Assembly: GCF_018398875.1 (NCBI RefSeq)
Contig: NZ_JAGWDK010000009.1
Span: 62,001 to 126,000 of the forward strand
Reading direction: 5' to 3'
Origin: Bradyrhizobium sp. sGM-13
GTDB taxonomy: Bacteria > Pseudomonadota > Alphaproteobacteria > Rhizobiales > Xanthobacteraceae
Length of the DNA: 64,000 nt
The translations under genes were made by a program, and so were the position numbers. The notes beneath the pieces were generated by a model. The model worked only from the letters and a program-made list of their open reading frames with translations, did no database searches and was not told the origin of the DNA. Positions 36,801-45,754 of the stretch are shown one piece after another; position 1 is the first letter of the stretch, and the number at the start of each line of letters is the position of its first letter.

Positions 36801-38000
36801 ATGGACGATCTCGACCACAGAAATCTCGGCGTGAAGCTCAAACTCTGGCACCTTCAGGAAGATGCGCCGGGCATGGTGTTCTGGCATCCGCGCGGCTACG
36901 CGGTCTACCGGGTGCTGGAGGATTATCTCCGGCGCAAGATGCGCCGAGCCGGCTATGCCGAGGTCCGGACGCCACAGCTGCTGCCAAAGGAGTTCTGGGG
37001 CCGCAGCGGCCACTGGGACAAGTTCGGCGAGCACATGTTCCGGGTCGACGACGGCGAGCTGGCGATGGCGCTGAAACCGATGTCGTGCCCGTGCCACGTG
37101 CAGATCTTCAACAAGGGGCTGCGCTCGTGGCGGGAGCTTCCGATCCGCTATGCCGAGTTCGGCGCTTGCCACCGCAATGAGCCTTCCGGTTCGCTTCACG
37201 GCATCATGCGGACGCGCGCCTTCGAGCAGGACGACGCCCATGTGTTCTGCCGCGAGCAGGACGTTGAGGCCGAAGTCGCACGCTTCATCACCCTGCTGGG
37301 CGAGGTCTACCGGGACCTCGGTTTTCCCAACTGCGAGGTGGCGCTGGCCACGCGGCCGGCGGTGCGCGCCGGCGACGACGCGACCTGGGACTGGTCAGAG
37401 GCGAAGCTCGCCGATGCCGCGCGGCAATGTGGCCTCGTGCCGCAAATGAATCCCGGCGAAGGCGCGTTCTACGGACCGAAGCTGGAATTCGCGCTGCGCG
37501 ACCGGCTGGGACGATCCTGGCAGTGCGGCACGGTGCAGCTTGACGGCGTGCTGCCGCAGCGGCTCGAGGCGTCCTACGTCGCCGCCGACGGCAGCCGCGC
37601 GAGGCCCCTGATGATCCACCACGCCATCTTCGGATCGCTCGGCCGCATGATCGCGATCCTGCTCGAGCACCATGGCGGCGTGCTTCCGTTCTGGCTGTCG
37701 CCGGACCAGGTCGCGGTCGCGCCGATCTCGAAAGACCAAGCCGGATACGGCGCGGACGTTCTCGCGGCGTTCGAGGCTGCCGGGATTCGGGCCGTAGCCT
37801 ATGACGGCGCCGATACCCTTTCGCGGCGCATCGTGGCGGCGCATGAAATGGCGGTGCCGGTGATGGCTGTCGTCGGCGGGCGCGAGATGAGGGACGGCCG
37901 GGTGAGCCTGCGCGAGCGCGACGGCTCACAGGCCGACGTTCCGCTGGCCGAGGCGGTATCCCGTCTTCAGGCGAGGGCCCGGCCGTGCTCCCCTGTGTAG
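36801..38000 (+). CDS. short threonyl-tRNA synthetase paralogue lacking TGS and editing domains
   Basis: A 399-residue class II synthetase with only the catalytic core and the anticodon-binding domain; full ThrRS is about 640-660 residues. Motif 1 region VFWHPRGYAVYRVLEDYLRR; zinc-site residues Cys in KPMSCPCHVQIF, His in EFGACHRNEPSG and His in MIHHAIFG; motif 2 CHRNEPSGSLHGIMRTRAF with EQDDAHVFC; motif 3 reads FGSLGRMIAILLE, where the usual Glu before Arg is Gly. The anticodon domain starts VAVAPISKDQAGYG. The gene is preceded by a strong terminator and possible leader. It may be an inducible isozyme, a resistance form, or a free-standing amino-acid-charging enzyme; which one cannot be told here. 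Confidence 0.8.
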   Translation: MDDLDHRNLGVKLKLWHLQEDAPGMVFWHPRGYAVYRVLEDYLRRKMRRAGYAEVRTPQLLPKEFWGRSGHWDKFGEHMFRVDDGELAMALKPMSCPCHVQIFNKGLRSWRELPIRYAEFGACHRNEPSGSLHGIMRTRAFEQDDAHVFCREQDVEAEVARFITLLGEVYRDLGFPNCEVALATRPAVRAGDDATWDWSEAKLADAARQCGLVPQMNPGEGAFYGPKLEFALRDRLGRSWQCGTVQLDGVLPQRLEASYVAADGSRARPLMIHHAIFGSLGRMIAILLEHHGGVLPFWLSPDQVAVAPISKDQAGYGADVLAAFEAAGIRAVAYDGADTLSRRIVAAHEMAVPVMAVVGGREMRDGRVSLRERDGSQADVPLAEAVSRLQARARPCSPV

Positions 38001-38093
38001 CTGAAGCCTTGTAGTCCGCGGACGCAAGGATATACCGGTGATTGCTGCCGTATTTGCGCGCGATGCCTTGGTCTGTGCATCATTTGCTTACAA

Positions 38094-38118
38094 GGAACTT
38101 TCGGTCATGTGCGGCGTC
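38094..38118 (+). promoter_or_regulatory. possible EcfG-like promoter of the Spy-like gene
   Basis: GGAAC (38094-38098), 16 bases, then CGTC (38115-38118) upstream of the ATG at 38156. The last base differs from the cGTT consensus, so this is a weak match to the general stress promoter. A stress-induced periplasmic chaperone-like gene downstream makes it plausible. Confidence 0.3.
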
Positions 38119-38155
38119 ATAAGTGGCGCGGCCAAGGCTTGGCACGGGAGATGCC

Positions 38156-39472
38156 ATGTCGAAGTTCGGCGTTACAGTAATCGCTGTCGTACTGGTGACC
38201 GCGCTGTCGAGTGCCGCCACTGCGAAAAGTCGCGGACATTTTGGTCTCGGCCCACTTGGCAGCGTGAAATCCGCGTTCGCCCGCGTGCTTGCGCCAGGGC
38301 TGTTTCATAGCCGCCCCAGGCATCACCGCCGGGTGCACGTCCGTCGGGCCAAAAACGCTCCTCCCGTCGCTTTAAAAAGTGCTGCCGCCGCAAAAAGTGC
38401 TCCCGCCGTTTTACAAAACATCCCATCCGCGACGAACCAGCCTTCCGGCGAGGAGGAGTTGGTTGTTAGCAAGCTATTCACTGACCCTGCGGCACGCAGG
38501 CAGATCGCCGCGACTGCAGCACTTGCTCACTGGCATGGTGACCGTGACACCACAGACGGGTGGTGGTCGCATGGCCATGGCGGATATGGCTGGGTTGGGC
38601 CGCTGTTCTGGCCGTTCGCCTACAATGATATTTATGGTTATGCCATCTTCGGCGATGCCATGGGCTTCTGGGACTACGGCTACCCCGACATCCATGCCGG
38701 AATTTTTGGGCCTTACGGCAGTGACGAACTAGCGGCCTATATGGCACCGGTCTCTTCCGGCCAAAGCGAACGAAGGATCCCGCCGCTGCAGCAGCTCTGT
38801 GGTGATGCCGGCGGCGAGATTACCGGTCTCGCCATTGATGAGATTCAGCGGGCGATTCAGCCGACCGAGGCGCAACGGGCCGCGCTGGACCGTCTCGCCG
38901 ACGCGTCTAACTCGGCCGCTCAGATCATTCAGGCATCTTGTCCGACGCAGCCCGCATCAACGGCGCCGGCCCGATTGGCCCTGATGCAGCAGCGCACTGC
39001 GGCACTTCTTACTGCGGTAATATCGCTGGAGCCGCCGCTAGGGGAACTTTATGATCTGCTGAACGACGAGCAGAAAACGCGGCTCAATGCACTCGCCGAT
39101 GATCGGCTCAAGACAGCGTCCGCAAACGGGGCGATGATGGCGCCGTCCCAGGGCTGCGACGCGTCCTTGCCAGCCGCGTTGCAATGGCCGGCTGGCGAGA
39201 TCGAGGCCGCGCTACAACCGAACGATACTCAACGCGACGCGCTTGAACGGCTGCAGCGTGCCAGCGCCAGAGCTGTCGAGATGCTAAGCTATGAATGTCA
39301 GCCGAAAGATGCGATCACCCCACGCGCTCGCCTCGCCGCGATGGATGGTCGGCTCGGTACCATGCAACAAGCCATCAATCTAGTGAGCGACGCTCTGGAA
39401 GACTTCTATGCTACACTGAGTGATGAGCAGAAGTCTCAATTCGAGCTGATCGGACCAAAACGAGCGCCGTGA
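38156..39472 (+). CDS. Spy/CpxP (LTXXQ)-like periplasmic protein with two repeats
   Basis: A 438-residue exported protein. Signal peptide MSKFGVTVIAVVLVTALSSA ending at ATA; then a basic His/Arg-rich segment and a Gly/Trp/Tyr-rich region (HGHGGYGWVGPLFWPFAYND). Two similar helical units of about 100 residues follow: IQPTEAQRAALDRLADASNS to LNDEQKTRLNALAD, and LQPNDTQRDALERLQRASAR to LSDEQKSQFELIG, each with the LTxxQ-type helix. Such proteins bind unfolded periplasmic proteins or metals. The start follows GGGAG. A possible EcfG-like promoter lies upstream. Confidence 0.8.
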   Translation: MSKFGVTVIAVVLVTALSSAATAKSRGHFGLGPLGSVKSAFARVLAPGLFHSRPRHHRRVHVRRAKNAPPVALKSAAAAKSAPAVLQNIPSATNQPSGEEELVVSKLFTDPAARRQIAATAALAHWHGDRDTTDGWWSHGHGGYGWVGPLFWPFAYNDIYGYAIFGDAMGFWDYGYPDIHAGIFGPYGSDELAAYMAPVSSGQSERRIPPLQQLCGDAGGEITGLAIDEIQRAIQPTEAQRAALDRLADASNSAAQIIQASCPTQPASTAPARLALMQQRTAALLTAVISLEPPLGELYDLLNDEQKTRLNALADDRLKTASANGAMMAPSQGCDASLPAALQWPAGEIEAALQPNDTQRDALERLQRASARAVEMLSYECQPKDAITPRARLAAMDGRLGTMQQAINLVSDALEDFYATLSDEQKSQFELIGPKRAP

Positions 39473-39573
39473 TTGCCATGTATTCCGATCGGCGCGTTGG
39501 CTTTTGCGCCGCTCTCGGGGGAGAAGCGGATCGAACGCACCTATGCCGAACGTCCTATTTATGAGTACACGGG

Positions 39574-40428
39574 CTAGTGGCCAGAACCGAACAGCGCCCG
39601 CGCATTGCCATGGGCAATCTGCGCAGCGACCTTTGGCGGTAGCTGCGCGAGCCAGGCACGGTACTCCGCGATGATCTCGCCGTAGCTCTCCCAGCGCTGG
39701 TTGATCCAGGTGTCGGAGCCGAGCAGGAAGCGGTCGGGGTAGCGCTCGAACAAGGCGCGCCATTCGTCCGTCAGTTTTCCGCCGCCGCCAACGATGCCGC
39801 CGCGGTAGGACAACTCGCCCCACAGCTTCGGATATTTCGACAGCATCTCGGCGACGCGGTCGGTCGAAAGCCCAAAACCGGTATGGGCCCAGATGATGCG
39901 GGCGCGCGGATTGTGGCGCATCAGGATTTCGACGGCCACGTCATCGGCATGGGCGTGCAGATAGAGGTCGTGCTCGACCGCGAAATCGACGGTCTTCTTC
40001 ACCCACTCGGTATCGGCCGCCTTGCCCGAGATGTGGAATTCGCCGATGCCGCGGTAATAGCCGCGCTTGAACTCGTCCTGCACGAGATCGAAGATGAAGG
40101 GATCGCCGAACCAGGTCTGAATGTCGGCGCGCACCCGATAGGGCCGGATGAACGGCACAATCCAAAGGCCCTGCGGCTTGGCATCCATGAGCGCATGCGT
40201 GCCGGTGTTCGGACGGCTGGTCGCGAGGATGCCGGTGACGCGGTGCTTTTTGAACAGCGCCAGCACCTCGTCGACGCCAAAATGAGGCTTTGGCTCCCAA
40301 TTGTAGTGCAGATGGGCGTCGAAGATTTCGATCGGCTCGTCGGCGTTGGCGCGATCGATCGTGCCTGCCGCCCATGCGAGCGCGACCAGCAAGGTGATGA
40401 ATCGCGATGCCCGCCCGAACGTCGTCAT
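39574..40428 (-). CDS. exported amidohydrolase (TIM-barrel, Amidohydro_2 type)
   Basis: A 284-residue protein with a signal peptide (RFITLLVALAWAAGTIDRANA) followed by an amidohydrolase barrel: metal site DAHLHYNW at the first strand, EFHISGKA, HAHADDVAVE and WAHTGFGLS for later strands, LLGSDTWINQRWESYGE near the end. The substrate is unknown. Its ATG overlaps the stop of the RND pump gene by 4 bases, so it is the third gene of the pump operon, an unusual arrangement; it might act on a pumped or imported compound (inference). Confidence 0.8.
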   Translation of the reverse strand: MTTFGRASRFITLLVALAWAAGTIDRANADEPIEIFDAHLHYNWEPKPHFGVDEVLALFKKHRVTGILATSRPNTGTHALMDAKPQGLWIVPFIRPYRVRADIQTWFGDPFIFDLVQDEFKRGYYRGIGEFHISGKAADTEWVKKTVDFAVEHDLYLHAHADDVAVEILMRHNPRARIIWAHTGFGLSTDRVAEMLSKYPKLWGELSYRGGIVGGGGKLTDEWRALFERYPDRFLLGSDTWINQRWESYGEIIAEYRAWLAQLPPKVAAQIAHGNARALFGSGH

Positions 40429-43400
40429 TCGGCTGCGACCACGTGCGGCCGCTCGCCCTCGCCCGCTTCCTGCAGTTGCGGTTCGAGCTTGCGCCGCAGA
40501 CGGCGGTCGATGCGGTCGAGATAAATGTAGATGACAGGTGTGATGTACAGCGTCAGCAGTTGCGACAGGCAGAGACCGCCGACCACGGCGACGCCGAGCG
40601 GCTGGCGCAGTTCGGCGCCGGCGCCGGCGCCGAGCGCGATCGGCAGCGTGCCGAAGATCGCGGCGAACGTCGTCATCATAATCGGACGAAAACGCAACAG
40701 CGCCGCTTCCCGGATCGCGTGCTCGGCGCTTAAGCCGACGCGGCGACGCTCCAGCGCGAAGTCGACCATCATGATGGCGTTCTTCTTGACGATGCCGACC
40801 AGCATCACGATGCCGATCATCGCAATCACGGACATTTCCATCCCGAACATCATCAGGGTCAGGATCGCGCCGATACCGGCTGACGGCAGGCCGGAGATGA
40901 TGGTGATCGGATGAATGAAGCTCTCGTAGAGAATGCCGAGGATGACGAAGGCGGCGAAGACGGCCGCGAGGATCAGGACGCCCTGCCCGCGCAGCGAATC
41001 CTGGAACACCTGCGCGGTGCCGGAGAATCCGGTGGCGATCGTCGCCGGCAGATTCGAAGCTTGCTCCAACTTGGTGATCTCGTCGACCGCGTAGCCCAGC
41101 GAATAGCCCGGCGCGAGGTTGAAGGAGATCGTCACGGCCGGCTGCTGCGCCTGATGGTTGATCTGCAGCGGACCGACCGTCGGAACCAGTTTTGCCACCG
41201 CCGACAGCGGGATGGTCTGGTTGTTCTGCGTCTTCATGTAGAGCTTGGAGAGATCCGACGGATCGACCCGGAACTGCGGCTGCACTTCCAGGATGATCTG
41301 GTAGTCGTTCGACGGCATGTAGATGGTACCGACCTGGCGCGAGCCGTAGGCGTTGTAGAGCTGATTGCGCACCTGGTCGACCGTGATGCCGTAGACCGCG
41401 GCCTTCTCGCGGTCGATATCGACCGTCATCTGCGGGTTCTTGATGTAGAGGTCGGTGGTGACGTCGAGCAGGCCGGGCAGCTTCTCGATCTTCTCGCGCA
41501 TTTCCGGCGCCAGCCGGTACAGCGAATCGGTGTCGCCGCTCTGCATCACGTATTGATACTGGCTCTTCGAAATCCGGCCGCCGATATTGAGGTTCTGGAT
41601 CGGCTGGAAGAACGCCTGCATGCCCGGAACCTGCCGCGCATTGGCACGCAGCCGGCCGATGATGGTGTTGAGGTTGTCGCGCTCCTTTTTCGGCTTCAGG
41701 GCGATAAACAGGCGTCCATAATTCGCCGTCGGATTGGGGCCGCCCGAGCCGACGGTGGAGTTGATGTAGTCGATCGCCGGATCGGATCTCAGCACGTCGA
41801 CAAGCGCCTGCTGCCGCTCCTTCATCGCATCGAACGAGGTGTCTGTGGCAGCTTCGGTCACGCCTATCAGAAAGCCAGTGTCCTCCTGCGGGAAGAAGCC
41901 CTTCGGCACGATCATATAGAGGTAGACGGTGCCGCCCAGCGTCGCCAGCGTCACCATCAGCATCAGGAATTTTCGGGCCAGCACCCAGTCGAGCGTCCAT
42001 TCATAGGCGCGCAGCCAGGAATCGAACATCCTCTCGAAGATGCGGAGCACGATGTTCGGCCGCTTGGTCGCGTCATGCGCCCGCAGCACGCGCGCGCACA
42101 GCATCGGCGTCAACGTCAGCGAGACGAACCCGGATACCAGGATGGCGACCGATACCGTGACCGCGAACTCGCGGAACACGCGGCCGACGATGCCGCCCAT
42201 CAGCAGCACCGGGATGAACACCGCGATTAGAGAAAACGTGATCGAAATGATGGTGAAGCCGATCTCGCGGGCGCCCTTCAGCGCCGCCTCGAACGGCCGC
42301 ATGCCGTGCTCGATGTGGCGGACGATGTTTTCCAGCATGACGATGGCGTCGTCGACCACGAACCCGACCGAGAGGGTCAAAGCCAAGAGCGTCATGTTGT
42401 TGATGGAGTAATCGAGCGCGTACATCACCGCGCAGGTGCCGAACAGCGAAATCGGCACCGCCAGCGCCGGAATGAAGGTCGCGGACGCCGAGCGCAGGAA
42501 CAGGAAGATCACCAGGATCACCAGCCCGATCGCGATCAAAAGCGTTTCCTCGACGTCGGCCACCGCCTGGCGTATCGAGATCGAGCGGTCCATCAGCACG
42601 TTGATCGAGACCGATGGCGGGATCTGCGCCCGCAGCACCGGCAGTTTAGCCAGGATGGAATCGACCACCGCCACCGTGTTGGCGTCCGGCTGCTTCTGGA
42701 TGCCGAGCACGATGGAACGGTCGCCGTTCAGCCAGCTCGCGATCCGCTCGTTCTCGACGCTGTCGTAGATCCGCGCCACCTCGTCGAGCTTGACCGGGGA
42801 GCCGTTGCGCCAGGCCACCACGATCTGGCGATAGTCCATCGCCTTGTCCATCTGGCCCGAGGCCTGCAGGGCCACGTCCTGCTTCGGTCCGTTCAGCGTG
42901 CCGACCGGGGTCGAGGAATTGGCGGCCGAAACCGCATTGCGAATGTCCTCGAGCGACAGCCCGCGCGCCGCGGCGGCTTCCGGATCGGCCTGGACGCGGA
43001 TGGCGAATTTCTGCGCGCCGTAGACGCTGACCTGGGCGACGCCCGGAATCTGCGACAGCGTCTGGCCGATCGTGATCTCGCCATATTCGTTGACCGCCGA
43101 CAGCGGCAGCGTCGACGAGCCGAGCACCACGAACAGCACCGGGAAATCGGCCGGATTCACTTTGCGGAAACTCGGCGGGATGATCATCTCCCGCGGCAAC
43201 CGGCGCTGTGCGATCGTCAGCGCGGTCTGCACGTCGAGCGCGGCGGCATCGATGTTGCGGTTGAGGTCGAACTGGATGGTGATGGTGCTGGTGCCCTGCG
43301 ACGAGTTCGACGACATCGACGAGATGCCGGCGATCGTCGAGAGCTGGCGCTCGATGACGCCCGCAACGGAGGACGCCATGGTGTCCGCGCTCGCGCCCGG

Positions 43401-43553
43401 CAGGGTTGCGGTCACGGCGATGGTCGGGAAATCGACCCGCGGCAGCGCCGAGACCGGCAACAGGCGAAACCCGAATATCCCGAACGCGATGATCGACGCC
43501 GTGATCAGCGTCGTCATGACCGGCCGGCGGATGCAGAGTTCGGACAGGGTCAT
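40425..43553 (-). CDS. RND efflux pump inner membrane transporter (HAE1 / MdtBC-type)
   Basis: A 1042-residue proton-driven RND transporter. Twelve membrane segments with two large periplasmic loops; TM4 carries the proton-relay pair in LSVGFVVDDAIVMLENI. Other family marks: SELCIRRPVMTTLITASIIAFG, the FLFLRSASATFIPALAVPIS turn, and RFRPIMMTTFAAIFGTLPIA with LGAGAGAELRQPLG. Similar to MdtB/MdtC, which export drugs, bile salts or metals. Three bases downstream of its adaptor and overlapping the amidohydrolase by 4 bases. No outer membrane channel gene is adjacent. Confidence 0.94.
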   Translation of the reverse strand: MTLSELCIRRPVMTTLITASIIAFGIFGFRLLPVSALPRVDFPTIAVTATLPGASADTMASSVAGVIERQLSTIAGISSMSSNSSQGTSTITIQFDLNRNIDAAALDVQTALTIAQRRLPREMIIPPSFRKVNPADFPVLFVVLGSSTLPLSAVNEYGEITIGQTLSQIPGVAQVSVYGAQKFAIRVQADPEAAAARGLSLEDIRNAVSAANSSTPVGTLNGPKQDVALQASGQMDKAMDYRQIVVAWRNGSPVKLDEVARIYDSVENERIASWLNGDRSIVLGIQKQPDANTVAVVDSILAKLPVLRAQIPPSVSINVLMDRSISIRQAVADVEETLLIAIGLVILVIFLFLRSASATFIPALAVPISLFGTCAVMYALDYSINNMTLLALTLSVGFVVDDAIVMLENIVRHIEHGMRPFEAALKGAREIGFTIISITFSLIAVFIPVLLMGGIVGRVFREFAVTVSVAILVSGFVSLTLTPMLCARVLRAHDATKRPNIVLRIFERMFDSWLRAYEWTLDWVLARKFLMLMVTLATLGGTVYLYMIVPKGFFPQEDTGFLIGVTEAATDTSFDAMKERQQALVDVLRSDPAIDYINSTVGSGGPNPTANYGRLFIALKPKKERDNLNTIIGRLRANARQVPGMQAFFQPIQNLNIGGRISKSQYQYVMQSGDTDSLYRLAPEMREKIEKLPGLLDVTTDLYIKNPQMTVDIDREKAAVYGITVDQVRNQLYNAYGSRQVGTIYMPSNDYQIILEVQPQFRVDPSDLSKLYMKTQNNQTIPLSAVAKLVPTVGPLQINHQAQQPAVTISFNLAPGYSLGYAVDEITKLEQASNLPATIATGFSGTAQVFQDSLRGQGVLILAAVFAAFVILGILYESFIHPITIISGLPSAGIGAILTLMMFGMEMSVIAMIGIVMLVGIVKKNAIMMVDFALERRRVGLSAEHAIREAALLRFRPIMMTTFAAIFGTLPIALGAGAGAELRQPLGVAVVGGLCLSQLLTLYITPVIYIYLDRIDRRLRRKLEPQLQEAGEGERPHVVAAE

Positions 43554-43556
43554 CGG

Positions 43557-44687
43557 TTACGCCCCGGCCTTTTTAGCCCGCGGCTCGACCCGCGTTCCGT
43601 CAGACAGCAGCAATTGCCCGTCGACCACCACGCTTTCGTCGCCGGCGAGCCCCTCCGAAATCACCGAGATGCCCTGCGAGGTGCGGTCGACCGTGACCGG
43701 TTGGACCTTGGCGACCCCGTCCTTGACCACGAAGACGAAATTGCCGCTCTGGCTGCGCTGCACGGCGACCGTCGGCACCACGATTGCATCTTCGTTGCGG
43801 ATGACGAGCTTGGTGGCGACCAGCGTGCCGGGCCAAAACGTCTCATTCTCGTTGGCCATAATGCCGCGCACGGTGACCATGCCGGTGGTCGCGTCCACGG
43901 TGTTCTCGACCATCGCGACCTTGCCGGTCTCTGAACGCCGATGGCCGGGGATCATCGCAGTGACGGTGGAGATCCCTTTCGCCATCGACTCCCGCAAATC
44001 GACCAGCACGCGCTGCGGTACCGCGAATGTCACATAGACCGGCGCCATCTGGTTGATGACGGCGAGCGGCGTGGTATCCGCCGGGCGAACGAAATTGCCC
44101 ACCTTCACATTGGCCGCGCTGATCCGGCCCGAGAACGGCGCGCGGATCACGGTGAAGCTTTTCTGGACCCTGAGATTATCGAGCGCGGCCTGCGCGGCTT
44201 TGATGGTGCCGGTCAGGATGTCCGACTGGGTCCTGGCGTTATCGACGTTGACCTGCGTGGTCGCGCCTTTGGCGACGAGATCGTTGAACCGGCGGAGGTC
44301 GCGCTGCGCGCCCTCGAGCTGCGCCTTGTCCCTGGCGAGCACGCCCTCGGCCTGTTCGATCTGGGCGTCGATCTGGCGGCTGTCGAGCGTGAACAGCAAA
44401 TCACCTTCATTGACCTTGGCGCCGTCCTCGAAATGCACCGCGAGGATGGTGGTCTCCACCCGCGATTTCAGCGCCACGCTGGAGATCGGCGTCACCGTCC
44501 CATTGGCGTCGACATCGACCGGGACGGATTTGCGCTCCGCCTTCGCCATTTCGACCGAAACCGTCCGCGGCCGCTGCGGGGCTTGAGCGTTGCTGCTGCC
44601 GCCCATCCATGAGGAGCGGGTAATGAAGCCGGCCGCGGTAGCAATGGCGATGGCGCCGGTAACAAGTATCAAGGTACGCTTTTTCAT
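43557..44687 (-). CDS. RND efflux periplasmic adaptor (membrane fusion protein)
   Basis: A 376-residue adaptor that bridges the pump and an outer membrane channel. N-terminal anchor MKKRTLILVTGAIAIATAAGFI; a barrel-sandwich (lipoyl-like) hybrid motif SVALKSRVETTILAVHFEDG; an alpha-helical hairpin (RQIDAQIEQAEGVLARDKAQ); a beta-barrel (SVAVQRSQSG-type stretch) and membrane-proximal end. Start at 44687 is chosen over 44711. First gene of the operon adaptor-RND-amidohydrolase. Divergent from xthA across 157 bases. Confidence 0.92.
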   Translation of the reverse strand: MKKRTLILVTGAIAIATAAGFITRSSWMGGSSNAQAPQRPRTVSVEMAKAERKSVPVDVDANGTVTPISSVALKSRVETTILAVHFEDGAKVNEGDLLFTLDSRQIDAQIEQAEGVLARDKAQLEGAQRDLRRFNDLVAKGATTQVNVDNARTQSDILTGTIKAAQAALDNLRVQKSFTVIRAPFSGRISAANVKVGNFVRPADTTPLAVINQMAPVYVTFAVPQRVLVDLRESMAKGISTVTAMIPGHRRSETGKVAMVENTVDATTGMVTVRGIMANENETFWPGTLVATKLVIRNEDAIVVPTVAVQRSQSGNFVFVVKDGVAKVQPVTVDRTSQGISVISEGLAGDESVVVDGQLLLSDGTRVEPRAKKAGA

Positions 44688-44844
44688 AATTTTCACGCTC
44701 GCCGGTCCCACAACGGACGGGACGGTTTACTCCTGCCCCTTGACGGCGATGTTTGCGCCTTATTCTTAAACGGTTATCACAGCCCGGCTGCACATGGTAT
44801 GCCACTGCAGCAGAAATTGTGTAGTTACGATCCGGACAGAATTC

Positions 44845-45636
44845 ATGCGTATTGCAACCTGGAACGTCAATTCGATCCGGCAGCGGCTCGAGCCTCTCAT
44901 GACGTGGCTGAAAGACTGCTCGCCGGACGTCGTCTGCCTGCAGGAAACCAAGTGCGTTGACGACGCGTTCCCGCGGCTGGAGCTCGAGTCGCTTGGCTAT
45001 AACGTCGTCACCCACGGCCAGAAGACCTTCAACGGTGTCGCCCTGCTGTCGAAACTGCCGTTCGACGAGACCAAATCGGGGCTGGCCGGCGACGACGAGG
45101 ACGCCCATGCCAGATTCCTCGAAGGCGTGGTGACGCTGAAGACCGGCGTGATGCGGATCGCCTGCCTCTATCTGCCCAACGGAAATCCGCCGGATACGGA
45201 CAAATACCCGTATAAACTCAAATGGATGTCGCGGCTTCTTGAGTACTCGAAAGAGCGGCTTAAGGCAGAAGAACCGCTGGTGCTCGCAGGCGACTTCAAC
45301 GTCATTCCGGCTGCCGCCGACGTCTATAACCCCGCCGCCTGGGGTAACGACGCGCTGTTCCGCCCACAAACCCGCGAGGCCTTCCAGTCCCTGCTCGGCC
45401 TCGGCCTGACCGATGCGCTGCGTGCGGTGACCGACGAACCGGGTCTCTACACGTTCTGGGACTACCAGGCGGGCGCCTGGCAGAAGAACTGGGGCCTTCG
45501 AATCGACCACCTCCTGCTGTCGCCGCAGGCCAGCGACTGCCTGACCGACGTCGGCGTCGACAGCTACGTCCGCGCCTGGGAGAAGCCGTCCGATCACGTG
45601 CCGGTCTGGGCGGATTTCGATCTGGAGAAGGCTTGA
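44845..45636 (+). CDS. xthA: exodeoxyribonuclease III (AP endonuclease)
   Basis: A 263-residue exonuclease/AP endonuclease for base-excision repair. The EEP-fold residues are visible: MRIATWNVNSIRQRL, VCLQETK, NGVALLSK, the catalytic GDFNV, and RIDHLLLSPQA ... SDHVPVWADFDL at the C-terminus. The start at 44845 matches the family N-terminus exactly; the frame is open further up to 44794. A family A repeat follows directly. Confidence 0.94.
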   Translation: MRIATWNVNSIRQRLEPLMTWLKDCSPDVVCLQETKCVDDAFPRLELESLGYNVVTHGQKTFNGVALLSKLPFDETKSGLAGDDEDAHARFLEGVVTLKTGVMRIACLYLPNGNPPDTDKYPYKLKWMSRLLEYSKERLKAEEPLVLAGDFNVIPAAADVYNPAAWGNDALFRPQTREAFQSLLGLGLTDALRAVTDEPGLYTFWDYQAGAWQKNWGLRIDHLLLSPQASDCLTDVGVDSYVRAWEKPSDHVPVWADFDLEKA

Positions 45637-45647
45637 GCGACAGAATC

Positions 45648-45742
45648 GCAGGGTGGGCAAAGCGCAGCCTGCCCACTCTTTTCTGTCTGTGACCTCGGAT
45701 TAATGGTGGGTACGGCGCTAACGCGCGCCGTTGCCCACCTAG
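45648..45742. repeat. interspersed palindromic repeat, family A (copy 2)
   Basis: GCAGGGTGGGCAAAGCGCAG (from 45648) and GTTGCCCACCTAGGGC (to about 45746) are inverted arms like the element at 1149-1241, with inner GCCCACT / AATGGTGGGT. It fills the gap between xthA and the convergent Sel1-repeat gene. Confidence 0.7.
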
Positions 45743-45754
45743 GGCAGCGCCGCG

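Noticed and set aside
39574..42000. 808-codon extension of the amidohydrolase frame into the RND gene
   Set aside because: Upstream part overlaps the RND gene in another frame; the real start at 40428 has a signal peptide and ATGA overlap.
42306..43934. 542-codon plus-strand frame opposite the RND pump and adaptor
   Set aside because: Spans two real genes on the other strand and is Arg/His/Gln-rich without motifs.
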